From NCBI GenBank assembly GCA_002686255.1, contig NZAZ01000143.1, positions 1 through 55,495 on the forward strand: DNA of 55,495 nt, in the 5' to 3' direction. Below, in pieces: positions 8,480-16,855 of this stretch; the stretch's first letter is position 1; each line of letters begins with the position of its first letter. Source of the DNA: Rhodospirillaceae bacterium (GTDB taxonomy: Bacteria; Pseudomonadota; Alphaproteobacteria; Rhodospirillales; Casp-alpha2). The position numbers were made by a program, and so were the translations under genes. The notes under the pieces are model-generated. The model was not told the origin of the DNA, searched no databases, and saw nothing but the letters and a program-made list of their open reading frames with translations.

Positions 8480-8705
8480 CGCCGGCGCGGCTCTCCCGGT
8501 ACGGGGTCAGGGCCGGCGCTCGCGCCAACGTCAACGCCAAGGCCGTCATTGCCCTGGAAAACCGTCCTTCTCCCCTTAACCTCCGCGGCCGACAAGGGGG
8601 ACGTTCATCGCGTCGAAGACCATGGAGCGGGTCATCGCCTGGCTGTTCCCGGCGATCGGCGCGGCCATGCCGTGGATCGTCTACAGGCCGGTTTGAGGCG
8701 AAGGC
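8480..8705. other. Gap without a supported gene
   Basis: This 226-bp stretch lies between the RAMA-like gene and the convergent msrB. A 24-codon hydrophobic frame (ATG 8622 to stop 8696, with IAWLFPAIGAAMPWIVY) could encode a single membrane segment, but no ribosome binding site precedes it. I do not call it as a gene. Confidence 0.4.
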
Positions 8706-9104
8706 TCAACCCTTCTCCGGCTCCAGCTTCAGCGACGCCGAGTTGATGCAATAGCGCCGGCCCGTCGGTTGCGGCCCGTCGTCGAAGACGTGGCCGAGGT
8801 GGGAATCGCACCGGGAGCACAGCACCTCGGTGCGGGCCATAAACAGTCCGAAGTCGCTTTTCTCGGCCACCGCGCCCACCGCCGCCGGTTTCCAGAAACT
8901 CGGCCAGCCGGTGCCGGAATCGAACTTGTGGGACGACGAAAAAAGCGCCTGCCCGCAGCAGACGCAACCGTAAACGCCGTTCTCCTTGCCACCGTCGTAT
9001 TCGCCCGAAAACGGCCGTTCGGTCCCTTTTTCGCGGCACACCTCGAATTGCTCGGGGGTAAGAATATCCCGCCATTCGGCGTCGGTTTTCTTGACCTTAT
9101 CCAT
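8706..9104 (-). CDS. msrB: Peptide-methionine (R)-S-oxide reductase
   Basis: MsrB (132 aa) reduces methionine-R-sulfoxide in proteins, repairing oxidative damage in the cytoplasm. Two zinc-binding pairs are present (C47-x2-C50 in GCVCC and C96-x2-C99 in LCSRCD). The SGTGWPSF substrate loop and the catalytic Cys119 in RRYCINSASL are intact, and the GHVFDDGP motif is present. Length is that of a single-domain enzyme without an MsrA fusion and without a signal peptide. The ATG at 9104 is chosen over the preceding TTG because GGAAGGCGG lies just upstream. Confidence 0.97.
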   Translation of the reverse strand: MDKVKKTDAEWRDILTPEQFEVCREKGTERPFSGEYDGGKENGVYGCVCCGQALFSSSHKFDSGTGWPSFWKPAAVGAVAEKSDFGLFMARTEVLCSRCDSHLGHVFDDGPQPTGRRYCINSASLKLEPEKG

Positions 9105-9189
9105 CAATGCCGCCTTCCCCGTCTCCGAACCCCGAGAATGGCACAGCCGGGGAATTCTGGCCAGCGTGCGTGAGTGGGGTCCTAATGGG

Positions 9190-9408
9190 TGACCCTATTC
9201 ATGTGGATATTATTTACTCACCACAAAGGCACCGAGACACCGAGAAGATTTAAGAATAAAAAATTTACCCACACATGGCGGGTGTAATTTTAAAAATTTT
9301 CTTCCCTCTTTCTCTTCTGTGTCTTTGTGCCTCTGTGGTTAATTTTATTTTTCCATCAGCCTCACGAACCGCTCGAACAGGTAATGGCTGTCCCTGACCC
9401 TATTCATG
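9190..9408. repeat. Palindromic repeat (AACCAC family, copy 1) between 14-bp direct repeats
   Basis: An imperfect inverted repeat has its left arm at 9219-9248 (CACCACAAAGGCACCGAGACA...) and its right arm at 9313-9340 (ending GTGCCTCTGTGGTT), with an AT-rich centre. It lies between two copies of TGACCCTATTCATG, at 9190-9203 and 9395-9408. The right copy overlaps the stop codon of the acyl-CoA-dehydrogenase-fold gene. A related palindrome lies at 37945-38014. No protein is encoded in 9105-9399. Confidence 0.7.
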
Positions 9409-10659
9409 CGCGTCCTTTTTCCTGTTCGCCTTTGGGGCGCTCTTTTCGGCCATCTTCACATAGCCGTCCCGGGTCTGCGGCAGTTTGCGGCCCAGCACCC
9501 GCGAGGCGACGACGGTGCGCAGAATCTGCGCCGTGCCGCCGCCGATGGTGAACATGCGCGCATCGCGGACCATGCGCTCCAGCGGCAGGTTGCGGGAATA
9601 GCCGGCGGCGCCGAACACCTGCAGGGCGTCGTTGGTGACCCGGATCGCCGTTTCCGAGGCCAGGATCTTGGCCCGCGCGGCGTCGGCGATGTCGGGGAAG
9701 CCCGACCCCCCTTCCGCCTCGGCCCCGGCGGCGGCCTTCAGGATCATCAACCGCGCCGCCTCGATGCCGGTGCCCATGTCGACCAGCATCCATTGCAGCC
9801 CCTGGAACTCGGCGATCGGGCGCCCGAACTGTTCGCGCTTCTGGGCGTAATCCAGGGCCAGGTCATAGGCCCCCCGGGCGATTCCCAAAGCCACCGCCGC
9901 CGCCCCGACCCGCTGCGCGTTGTAGGCGTTCATCAGTCCGGCGAAGCCGCGCTCGATGCCCGACGGCGGAATCACCACCATGTCGGCGGGGATTTCAAGA
10001 TCATCGAAAAACAATTCCGTTTCCGGGATGCCCCTGAGCCCCATCGCCGGTTCGCGGGCGCCGATGGTTAAACCCTTGGGCTCAAGCCCGTTTTCCGGAT
10101 CGCGGACGCAGATGAAGCCGGCGATGCCTTGCTCCTCGCCCGCGTCGAAGACGCGGGCGAAGATCAGGTGAAGTTTCGATATGCCGCCGCCGGTGATCCA
10201 GTGCTTGGCCCCGTTGAGCACGTAAACGCCGTCTTTTTTGTCGGCCCGGGTGGTCATTTCCGAAGCGGCGCTGCCGGCGCCGGGTTCGGTGATGCAGATG
10301 GCCGGCTTATCGCCGGCCAGCACCAGGCCCGCGGCCAGCTTTTTCTGCGCCTCGGAGCCGTATTTCATGATCGCGCCGATGGCTCCCATATTGCCCTCGA
10401 CGACGATACGGCCCGTCACCCCGCAGACCTTGGCCATTTCCTCGACCACCAGCACCGCGTCCAGGTAATTCAGGCCCAGGCCGCCATAGGCTTCGGGGAT
10501 GGTCATGCCCATGAAGCCCCCCTCGGTCAGCGCCCGGACGTTGTCCCAGGGGTATTCCTCCGTCCGGTCGATATCGGCGGCGCGGGGAGCGATCGCCTTT
10601 TGCGCCAGCTTGCTGGCCGCGTCCCGGAGCTGCTTGCGGGTGTCTGAAAGCTCGAACAT
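9400..10659 (-). CDS. Acyl-CoA dehydrogenase-fold flavoprotein, probable 3-sulfinopropanoyl-CoA desulfinase
   Basis: A 419-residue three-domain ACAD fold: an N-terminal helical domain, a middle beta domain (ITEPGAGSAASEM, KHWITGGG), then a C-terminal helical domain with the FAD-binding REQFGRPIAEFQ and QVFGAAGYSRNLPLER. True dehydrogenases need a Glu/Asp base at one of two places. Here the first reads NAQR (Gln249) and the second reads IGGGTAQ (Gly374). Arg84 stands in CGVTGRIVVEGN. The described desulfinase of Advenella has exactly Arg84, Gln and Gly at these places and releases sulfite from 3-sulfinopropanoyl-CoA to give propionyl-CoA. I therefore infer desulfinase rather than dehydrogenase. 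AAGGA precedes ATG 10659. A taurine dioxygenase remnant lies just upstream on the other strand. Confidence 0.75.
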   Translation of the reverse strand: MFELSDTRKQLRDAASKLAQKAIAPRAADIDRTEEYPWDNVRALTEGGFMGMTIPEAYGGLGLNYLDAVLVVEEMAKVCGVTGRIVVEGNMGAIGAIMKYGSEAQKKLAAGLVLAGDKPAICITEPGAGSAASEMTTRADKKDGVYVLNGAKHWITGGGISKLHLIFARVFDAGEEQGIAGFICVRDPENGLEPKGLTIGAREPAMGLRGIPETELFFDDLEIPADMVVIPPSGIERGFAGLMNAYNAQRVGAAAVALGIARGAYDLALDYAQKREQFGRPIAEFQGLQWMLVDMGTGIEAARLMILKAAAGAEAEGGSGFPDIADAARAKILASETAIRVTNDALQVFGAAGYSRNLPLERMVRDARMFTIGGGTAQILRTVVASRVLGRKLPQTRDGYVKMAEKSAPKANRKKDAHE

Positions 10660-10751
10660 GATCCATCCTTAACAGATTTATACGGCATAACCCCGGCCTT
10701 TGTCGCCGCGGTGGCTTTTGGCGAAGCGCCCGATGGTGTAGAAAAAAACCC

Positions 10752-10859
10752 ATGGGCATGACCGTCAACCCCTTATCGCCGGTCCTTGGCGCCGAGGTCG
10801 CCGGTCTCGACCTGTCGCAGCCCTTGGGCGAAAACATCCGCGTCGTCGTCGTCTATTGA
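10752..10859 (+). pseudogene. N-terminal remnant of a TauD/TfdA-type dioxygenase
   Basis: A 35-codon frame reads MGMTVNPLSPVLGAEVAGLD followed by LSQPLGENIRVVVVY and a stop. The PLSP-x-LGAEV-x-G-x-DLSQPL pattern is the characteristic N-terminus of Fe(II)/2-oxoglutarate dioxygenases of the taurine dioxygenase family, normally about 280 residues. The frame closes right after it, and no later domain, including the His-x-Asp metal motif, follows in any frame. This is therefore a decayed stub. It may still contain the promoter of the former gene. Confidence 0.65.
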
Positions 10860-10890
10860 GTGTAGGGTTTCGTTTAAGCGGGAAAAGGTC

Positions 10891-11280
10891 ATGGGCGAAA
10901 CGTTGAAAAAGGTCCTTTACGTCGAAGACGATGCCGGCATCCGCACCGTCGCCGAAGTGGCGCTCGAATCCGTCGGCGGGATCGAGGTGATGATGTGCGC
11001 CTACGGCGCCGAAGCGCTCGAAAAGGCCGCCGCCTTCGGCCCCGACATCGTCCTGCTGGACGTCATGATGCCGGGCATGGACGGCTCCGACACGCTGGAA
11101 GCCATGCGCAAAATCCCCGGCCTGGAGAACACGCCGGCGATCTTTCTGACCGCCAAGGCGATGCCGTCGGAAATAAAGCGTTATCGGGAATTGGGGGCAT
11201 TGGACGTGATCGCCAAGCCGTTCGACCCCATGGCCCTGGCCGATCAGGTGCGGAAAATCTGGGGCCGCGGCGAAAAATGA
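10891..11280 (+). CDS. Receiver-only response regulator (CheY-like)
   Basis: A single REC domain of 129 aa with no output domain. The acidic pair D13/D14 (VEDDAG), phospho-acceptor D57 (IVLLDVMMPGMDG), switch Thr87 (FLTAKA) and Lys109 (VIAKPFDP) are all present, so it should be phosphorylated by a kinase and act by protein contact. The upstream frame is longer, but ATG 10891 has GGAAAAGG in front and begins exactly at the domain. No kinase is adjacent. The next gene downstream, 74 bp away and on the same strand, is the ABC/cNMP protein. Confidence 0.9.
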   Translation: MGETLKKVLYVEDDAGIRTVAEVALESVGGIEVMMCAYGAEALEKAAAFGPDIVLLDVMMPGMDGSDTLEAMRKIPGLENTPAIFLTAKAMPSEIKRYRELGALDVIAKPFDPMALADQVRKIWGRGEK

Positions 11281-11354
11281 ACCCTTGCCGAGGCTTCCGG
11301 ACGCCGTCGTAGGGGTGCAATTTAGGTGATACAGGCCACTAGGGGGACACGATC

Positions 11355-14300
11355 ATGGATAAAAACATCTTTCAGTACATCTGGCGCAACAGCAAGGGCC
11401 AGCAGCTCGTCATCATGGCGATGACGGCGTGCTCGTTTCCGTTCCTGCTGATGGCGCTCAAACTGCCGAAGATCATCATCAACGACGCCATCGACGGCAA
11501 GGACTTTCCGAAGGGCTTTTTCGACATGGACTTCGAGTTTGGGCAGATCGAATACCTGCTCCTGCTGTGCGCCGCCCTGTTCTTTCTGATCGTCATCAAC
11601 ATCTCGTTTTCCAAGACCATCAACACCTACAAGGGCGTGTCGTCGGAAAGGATGCTCAGGCGGTTCCGTTATCAGCTCTATGAGCGCATCCTCCGCTTCC
11701 CCCAGCGGCACTTCCAGAAAGTCACCCCGTCGGAGCTGTCGGCGATGGTCACGGCCGAGGTCGAACCGCTTGGTTTCTTCATCGGCGAATCGTTCGCCGT
11801 TCCCGTGGTCCAGGGCGGGACCATGATCACGATCCTGTACTTCATGATGTCCGAAGACCCGATCCTGGGGTTTGTCGCCCTTTCCATGGTCCCGATTCAG
11901 GCGTGGCTGATCCCGAAAATGCAGCGCAAGGTCAATGCGCTGGGCAAGGAAAGGGTGATCAAGGCGCGGCACCTCGCCGGACGGGTCGGCGAATCGTGCC
12001 TCGGCGTCAGCGACGTCCATACCAACGACACGTCGGGCTACATGCTGGCCGAATTGTCGCGCCGGCTGGGCGTTATTTTCTCCATCCGGGTCGAGCTGTA
12101 CGAGAAAAAGTTCTTCATGAAGGGGCTCAACAACTTCCTCAGCCAGCTAACGCCGCTGATCTTCTATTCCGTGGGCGGCGTCCTGATCATCAACGGCGAT
12201 TTGTCCCTGGGCGCCCTGGTCGCGGTGCTGGCGGCGTACGCCCGGTTCACGACGCCGTGGCGGGAACTGTTGAAGTATTACCAGCGTCTCCAGGATTCGC
12301 GGATCAAGTACGAACAACTGATCGAACAGTTCCAGCCCAGCGACATGCTCGACCCGGCGTTGCAGCAAGACCGCCCCAAGACCCTTCCCGGGCTTAAGGG
12401 CGCGATCGAGATCAAGAACATCAGCCTGGTCGAGGACGGGGTCAAGGCCCTGGACGACGTTTCGTTCAAGATCGAACCCGGCACCCGCGCCGCCATCGTC
12501 ACCGATCCGGGTTCGCGGGATAAGATCGCCCACCTGATGTCGAGGCTGATCCTTCCGACCTCCGGTGCCATCGCCATCGGCGATTCCAGCCTTTCGACGC
12601 TTCCGGAATCCGTCACCGGTTCGGCCATCGGCCACATCGGGCCGGAATCCTACATTTTCGACGGCACCATCGAAGACAACATGATGTTCGGGTTGATGCA
12701 CACGCCCATCGACAACGGCGATGGCGAAACCGATCCCCACTGGGACTTCAAGGAGGCCCAGGCCGCCGGCAACACCACCGCCGACGTGGACGCCGACTGG
12801 ATCGACGTCAAATCCCTGGGCCTGGCCGACGAGGGCCAATTAAAGGCATGGCTGATGAAGGCCATCTATGCCCTCGAACTGGATGAAAGCCTGGCCGCGA
12901 AGTCGCAGACCATGGAACTGGATCCGGAAAAACACCCCGAGCTTGCGGCAAGGCTGATGGAGGCGCGCGGGAAAATCACCGCCCGGCTCAATGCCAACCC
13001 CGACGACAAGGGCCTGGTCTATCCGTTCAAGGACGATCAATACAATTCCAACGCCGACATCGCCGCCAACCTGGTGTTCGGCGAGGCCGTAGAGGAGGAG
13101 TTTCAGACCAAGAACCTCCACAACAACCAGCATGTCCTGGCGGCGCTGGAGGAATTCGATCTCAAGCCCCCCTTTACCGAGATCGGACAGAAGTTCGCTG
13201 GCACCATCGTCGACATGTTCGGCGACATCGGCGAAGACCAGCCGCTGCCCGACGAATTCAGCTTCCTCGACCATGAAACCATCCAAAAACTGAAAAACCA
13301 GACCATCCAGGCCGATCGCGAGGGCCTGGACAGCCTCGACGACGACGAACGGGCGCTGCTTTTAACGTTGACGTTCGAGTTGATCGTCGACCGCCACCGC
13401 TTCGCCCTCGTCGACGACGCCATGAAGGACAAGATCCTCGAGGCGCGGAAGTTCTTCAGGGAAAACCTGCCCGAGGAAACCCGGACCGGGATCGCCTTTC
13501 TCGCCGAGGATGCCTACAACCCGAAACTCAACACCCGGCGCAATTTGTTGATGGGAACCATCAACCACACCATCCCCAACGCCGAGGACCGGCTCAATGA
13601 CATCATTTTCGAGGTGCTGGAGGAAATGGGCCTGACCGAAGACATGATCCACCTGGCGACCGGGGCCCCGGTCGGCGTCGGCGGTTCCAGGCTGTCGCAG
13701 GCCGACCGGCAAAGGGTCGTTTTAGTCCGCAGCCTGATCAAGAAACCGGACATCGTCATCTTCAACGAGGCGCTCAGCGCCATGGACCGGGAGACCCAGG
13801 ACCGCATCCGCGGCAAAATGTTCGAGCTTCTGCCTGAAACGACGTTTGTTTACGTCACCGGCGAAGCGCCCGATAACAGCGACTTCGGCCAGATCCTGAC
13901 CATCCGCAACGGCCGCCTTGAAGGCGCCGGCGAAGCCGCCCCGGCGCCGGAAGAAGAAGGCGACGGCGGGGCTTCCAACATCAACACCGAAGCCGCGGTG
14001 CTGGCCAACATTCCGTTGTTCGCCGGGATCGATTCCAACCAGTTGAAATTGTTGGCGTTCCACAGCCAACCGATGGAATTCAAGGCCGGGGAAACCCTCA
14101 TCACCCAGGGCGAACAAGGCGAAGCCGCTTACGTCATTCTCGACGGCAAGGTCAAAATCCTGTTCGAAGGCGACAATGAAATCGTCCTCGCGGAAAGGGG
14201 CGAACACACCCTGTTGGGCGAACTGAGCCTGTTGAGCGACAGCGTCACCACGGCCACCGTGCGCGCCGAAACCAAGGTGACGGCATTGCAGATCAAGAAG

Positions 14301-14411
14301 GAAATGTTCATTGAGCTTCTGGAAAGCGATGCGATGGTGGCCTCCTACGTCGCCCGCGTGATCAGCGACAAGCTGGTCGAATCGCTGCAATTGCTGTCCA
14401 AGGCGGCGTGA
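11355..14411 (+). CDS. ABC transporter-like protein with degenerate, expanded NBD and C-terminal cyclic-nucleotide-binding domain
   Basis: 1018 aa. Residues 1-320 form an ABC exporter-type membrane domain with about six segments. A nucleotide-binding domain starts near 348. Its Walker A is lost: DPGSRDKI at 384-391 replaces G-x-x-G-x-GK-S/T. The Q-loop region reads IGPESYIFDGT without Gln. About 290 residues of charged, helical sequence are inserted before the ABC signature (GGSRLSQADRQR, about 776-787) and a Walker B with Asn for Asp (DIVIFNEAL, 799-807). Residues 882-1000 are a cNMP-binding domain (FKAGETLITQGEQGEAAYVILDG... LLGELSLLSD). ATP hydrolysis looks unlikely at this site, so a regulatory or structural membrane role is possible. 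A methyltransferase follows directly, and ATG 11355 has AGGGGGACACG upstream. Confidence 0.85.
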   Translation: MDKNIFQYIWRNSKGQQLVIMAMTACSFPFLLMALKLPKIIINDAIDGKDFPKGFFDMDFEFGQIEYLLLLCAALFFLIVINISFSKTINTYKGVSSERMLRRFRYQLYERILRFPQRHFQKVTPSELSAMVTAEVEPLGFFIGESFAVPVVQGGTMITILYFMMSEDPILGFVALSMVPIQAWLIPKMQRKVNALGKERVIKARHLAGRVGESCLGVSDVHTNDTSGYMLAELSRRLGVIFSIRVELYEKKFFMKGLNNFLSQLTPLIFYSVGGVLIINGDLSLGALVAVLAAYARFTTPWRELLKYYQRLQDSRIKYEQLIEQFQPSDMLDPALQQDRPKTLPGLKGAIEIKNISLVEDGVKALDDVSFKIEPGTRAAIVTDPGSRDKIAHLMSRLILPTSGAIAIGDSSLSTLPESVTGSAIGHIGPESYIFDGTIEDNMMFGLMHTPIDNGDGETDPHWDFKEAQAAGNTTADVDADWIDVKSLGLADEGQLKAWLMKAIYALELDESLAAKSQTMELDPEKHPELAARLMEARGKITARLNANPDDKGLVYPFKDDQYNSNADIAANLVFGEAVEEEFQTKNLHNNQHVLAALEEFDLKPPFTEIGQKFAGTIVDMFGDIGEDQPLPDEFSFLDHETIQKLKNQTIQADREGLDSLDDDERALLLTLTFELIVDRHRFALVDDAMKDKILEARKFFRENLPEETRTGIAFLAEDAYNPKLNTRRNLLMGTINHTIPNAEDRLNDIIFEVLEEMGLTEDMIHLATGAPVGVGGSRLSQADRQRVVLVRSLIKKPDIVIFNEALSAMDRETQDRIRGKMFELLPETTFVYVTGEAPDNSDFGQILTIRNGRLEGAGEAAPAPEEEGDGGASNINTEAAVLANIPLFAGIDSNQLKLLAFHSQPMEFKAGETLITQGEQGEAAYVILDGKVKILFEGDNEIVLAERGEHTLLGELSLLSDSVTTATVRAETKVTALQIKKEMFIELLESDAMVASYVARVISDKLVESLQLLSKAA

Positions 14412-14416
14412 CCTGG

Positions 14417-15076
14417 ATGAGTACGGACCCTAACAAAGACAGTTTCTACCAGGATATCCTGAAGGGGCTGGGAGTCTATTTCGACAGCCCCTTCGTCGCC
14501 GATATCCGCGAAACCGCCGAGCGTTTCCCCGGGCCGGATCTGGGCCATGCCCTGAACCGCAACCAGGTGACGTCGAAGAAATGGCTCGCCGATACCCTGT
14601 TTGAGACCATCGGCGGGGAATTGGGCCGGGTCTGCATCCTCGGCGGCTGGTACGGCGTTTTGGGCGCCATGCTGCTGCGTGACCGGCGTTTCGATATCGA
14701 AACCGTTTGCAGCGTCGACAAGGACCCGACCTGCGAAGCCGTCGCCGGATGCCTCAACCGGACCCATGTGGACACCGGCAAGTTCACCTCCCTGACCGCC
14801 GACATGGTCGACCTGGACTACGGCGAGGAAGGCTTCGACCTCGTCATCAACACCAGTTGCGAACACGTCGAAAAGATCGGCGACTGGTTCGGCCGTATCC
14901 CCCCGGGGGGGCTTCTGACCCTGCAATCGAACAATTATTACGGCATCGACGGGCACGTGAACTGCATCGACGACCTGGGCGCCTTCAAGGCGCAGGCGCC
15001 GTTGTCGGAACTGTTGTTCGAAGGCCAACGGAAACTGCCGTCCTACACCCGCTTCATGCTTATCGGGCGCAAGTAA
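14417..15076 (+). CDS. Class I SAM-dependent methyltransferase-like protein
   Basis: 219 aa with a Rossmann-type SAM site: motif I VCILGGWYGVLGAMLL, an acidic strand end VCSVDKDPTC for the ribose, and motif DLVINTSCEHVEKIGDWF. The substrate is unknown; I see no diagnostic acceptor motif. ATG 14417 lies 5 bp after the ABC/cNMP stop (a GTG at 14408 would overlap it), so the two are probably co-translated. It converges on the glycosyltransferase operon with a gap of only 3 bp. Confidence 0.75.
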   Translation: MSTDPNKDSFYQDILKGLGVYFDSPFVADIRETAERFPGPDLGHALNRNQVTSKKWLADTLFETIGGELGRVCILGGWYGVLGAMLLRDRRFDIETVCSVDKDPTCEAVAGCLNRTHVDTGKFTSLTADMVDLDYGEEGFDLVINTSCEHVEKIGDWFGRIPPGGLLTLQSNNYYGIDGHVNCIDDLGAFKAQAPLSELLFEGQRKLPSYTRFMLIGRK

Positions 15077-15079
15077 AAC

Positions 15080-16246
15080 TCATTTCCCGAGCCAGTCCTT
15101 AACCAGCCGGGCGCTGTTTTCGGCGCCGCCGAGGTCAATGCCGGAGCGGTCGGGTCGCGGCCCGCCGGCGGCCGCGTCGACGGCGGCGGCCAGGGTCTTA
15201 GGATTCAGGGCGGCTTCTTCGACCGCGTGGGCCAAGCCTTTTTCATGCAGGCGGGCGGCGCGCAACGATTGTTCGGTTTCGCCGCCGGCCGAATAAGGCG
15301 CCACCACCGCCCGGCAGCCGGCCCGGAGAAGCTCCGCCACCGTATTGTACCCGGCCTGGGAAACGGAAACCGCGCACCGGGAAAGCAGCGCCGGAAAATC
15401 GTCCCGGTTGGATTCGACGGTGACGCCCTCGGGCGCGGCGGCCACCAGCCGGGCGCGTTCGTCCCCGGCAAGGTTCGGCCCCGCCAACAGCCGCCACGGC
15501 CGGTCCTTGAGGCTCGACAGGGGCCGGGCCGCGAGCGCGGCGCGCAACAGGGCGCCGCTGTCGGTGGCGCCGCCGCCGGCCGAAACCAGGACCTCGCCCC
15601 CGGCTCGGTCGCCAAAAACCCCGGCCTCCGGTTCCCCGGCCGGATCAGGGTCCGCCACCATCCCGGTGTAATGGACCTTGGCGGCGAATTCGCCGGCCGC
15701 CGGGAACGTCTCTTCCAGGGCGGCGAAGGCGGGATCGCCGTGAACGAGGATGAAATCGAAGAACCCGTTCACCCGGTCCACGGTTTCGCGGATGCGCTGC
15801 GGCTTTTTGTTGGCCTGCAGGATGTCGCGGACCGAACAGACGACCACGGGCTTCGGATCGCGGGACGCCGCCGCCTCCAGGAACGCCAGCAGCTCGAAAC
15901 CCATTTGCCGGCGGCCGAAGGGAAACGCCTCGATGATGACGGCGTCGGGGGCGCTTTCCCGGAACAGCGCCAGCAGGGCTTCCCGGCGCCGGTCCTTGAA
16001 CGCCTCGTCGATGGGGTTTCCCCGGCCGTCGCGGAGGTTGGCGAAATCCCCGTCCGGGCATTGCACGGGCGCCAATTGGCGCAGGGCCGCGCCGCCGGCG
16101 TTTAGGCCGGGCACCGGCCGGCCGCCGGAAACCAGGTCCACCGCCAGCCCCGCCGCCGTCATCGCCCGCGCGATCCGGGCGGCGCGGTACAGATGCCCGA
16201 CCCCTTGCAGGTGCTGGACGTAAAACAGAACCCTAGCGGCGCTCAT
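15080..16246 (-). CDS. Predicted glycosyltransferase, GT-B fold (COG4671/MurG-like)
   Basis: 388 aa, GT-B fold without membrane segments. The N-terminal acceptor domain begins VLFYVQHLQGVGHLYRAARIA with the G-x-GH motif of the MurG/GT28-like group. The C-terminal nucleotide-sugar domain shows VLVSAGGGATDSG and SVSQAGYNTVAELLRAGCRAVV. The sugar donor and acceptor cannot be told from sequence. It is the last gene of a four-gene minus-strand operon and its ATG overlaps the stop of the phosphatase (ATGA). A paralogue of the same type (18134-19369) opens the operon. Confidence 0.8.
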   Translation of the reverse strand: MSAARVLFYVQHLQGVGHLYRAARIARAMTAAGLAVDLVSGGRPVPGLNAGGAALRQLAPVQCPDGDFANLRDGRGNPIDEAFKDRRREALLALFRESAPDAVIIEAFPFGRRQMGFELLAFLEAAASRDPKPVVVCSVRDILQANKKPQRIRETVDRVNGFFDFILVHGDPAFAALEETFPAAGEFAAKVHYTGMVADPDPAGEPEAGVFGDRAGGEVLVSAGGGATDSGALLRAALAARPLSSLKDRPWRLLAGPNLAGDERARLVAAAPEGVTVESNRDDFPALLSRCAVSVSQAGYNTVAELLRAGCRAVVAPYSAGGETEQSLRAARLHEKGLAHAVEEAALNPKTLAAAVDAAAGGPRPDRSGIDLGGAENSARLVKDWLGK

Positions 16247-16833
16247 GTCTTGTCCAGGCTGATGTTGAGGCGCTCGGCGCTGACGCCGCCGTTATCGTCG
16301 AGCCGGAAAGTGTGGGCGGCGGCCCATTGCAGCTTTTCCGGCGGCCGGCCGGTCAGGGTCCAGCCGGTGGCCAGCGAAACGAGGGCGCGAAGGACGCCGT
16401 GATGGGCCACCACCAGCGTCGGCCTTCCCCGGGCCGCGACCTCGGCCAGCCACGGCCGCAGCCGGTCTTGCAACTGGCGGGGGCTTTCGCCGCCGGGCGG
16501 GCGGAAATCCAGCCCCCGGGCCTCGTTTGCCGCCATTTCGTCGCCCAGTTCGGAGCGCAGATCGGCAAGCCGCAGCCCTTCCCATTCGCCGTAATTCATT
16601 TCCTTGAGCCGGGGCTCGACGGCGGGTTGCTTGCCCGACAGCAGCACCGCGGTTTCCCGGGCCCGGCTGAGCGGGCTCGACACCCAGTCGTAGGCGGCCA
16701 AATCCGGCGGCACCCGCCAGCCGCACACCATGTCGCGGCCGCCGGCGCTCAACGGGATATCGGAATGGCCCTGGATGCGGTTTTCCTCGGTCCAGGCCGT
16801 CGGCCCGTGGCGGATCATGGCCAGGGACGTCAC
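16243..16833 (-). CDS. Histidine phosphatase family protein (phosphoglycerate mutase-like)
   Basis: 196 aa. The phospho-acceptor motif MIRHGPTAWTEENRIQG places the catalytic His near residue 9. The second catalytic His lies in LVVAHHGVLRAL, and an acidic partner in EMNYGEWEGL. These residues define the RHG phosphatase clan (alpha-ribazole phosphatase, GpmB, sugar phosphatases). I choose GTG 16833 because the domain starts at once after it and it sits 22 bp after the stop of the upstream glycosyltransferase; the longer frame would overlap that gene. Embedded among glycosyltransferases, it may dephosphorylate a sugar-phosphate or lipid intermediate (inference). Confidence 0.8.
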   Translation of the reverse strand: MTSLAMIRHGPTAWTEENRIQGHSDIPLSAGGRDMVCGWRVPPDLAAYDWVSSPLSRARETAVLLSGKQPAVEPRLKEMNYGEWEGLRLADLRSELGDEMAANEARGLDFRPPGGESPRQLQDRLRPWLAEVAARGRPTLVVAHHGVLRALVSLATGWTLTGRPPEKLQWAAAHTFRLDDNGGVSAERLNISLDKT

Positions 16834-16855
16834 TTCTTGTTGCCCCGCCGCCGGT

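Noticed and set aside
8622..8696. A 24-codon hydrophobic micro-ORF before msrB
   Set aside because: The composition suits a membrane peptide, but there is no ribosome binding site and no conservation information.
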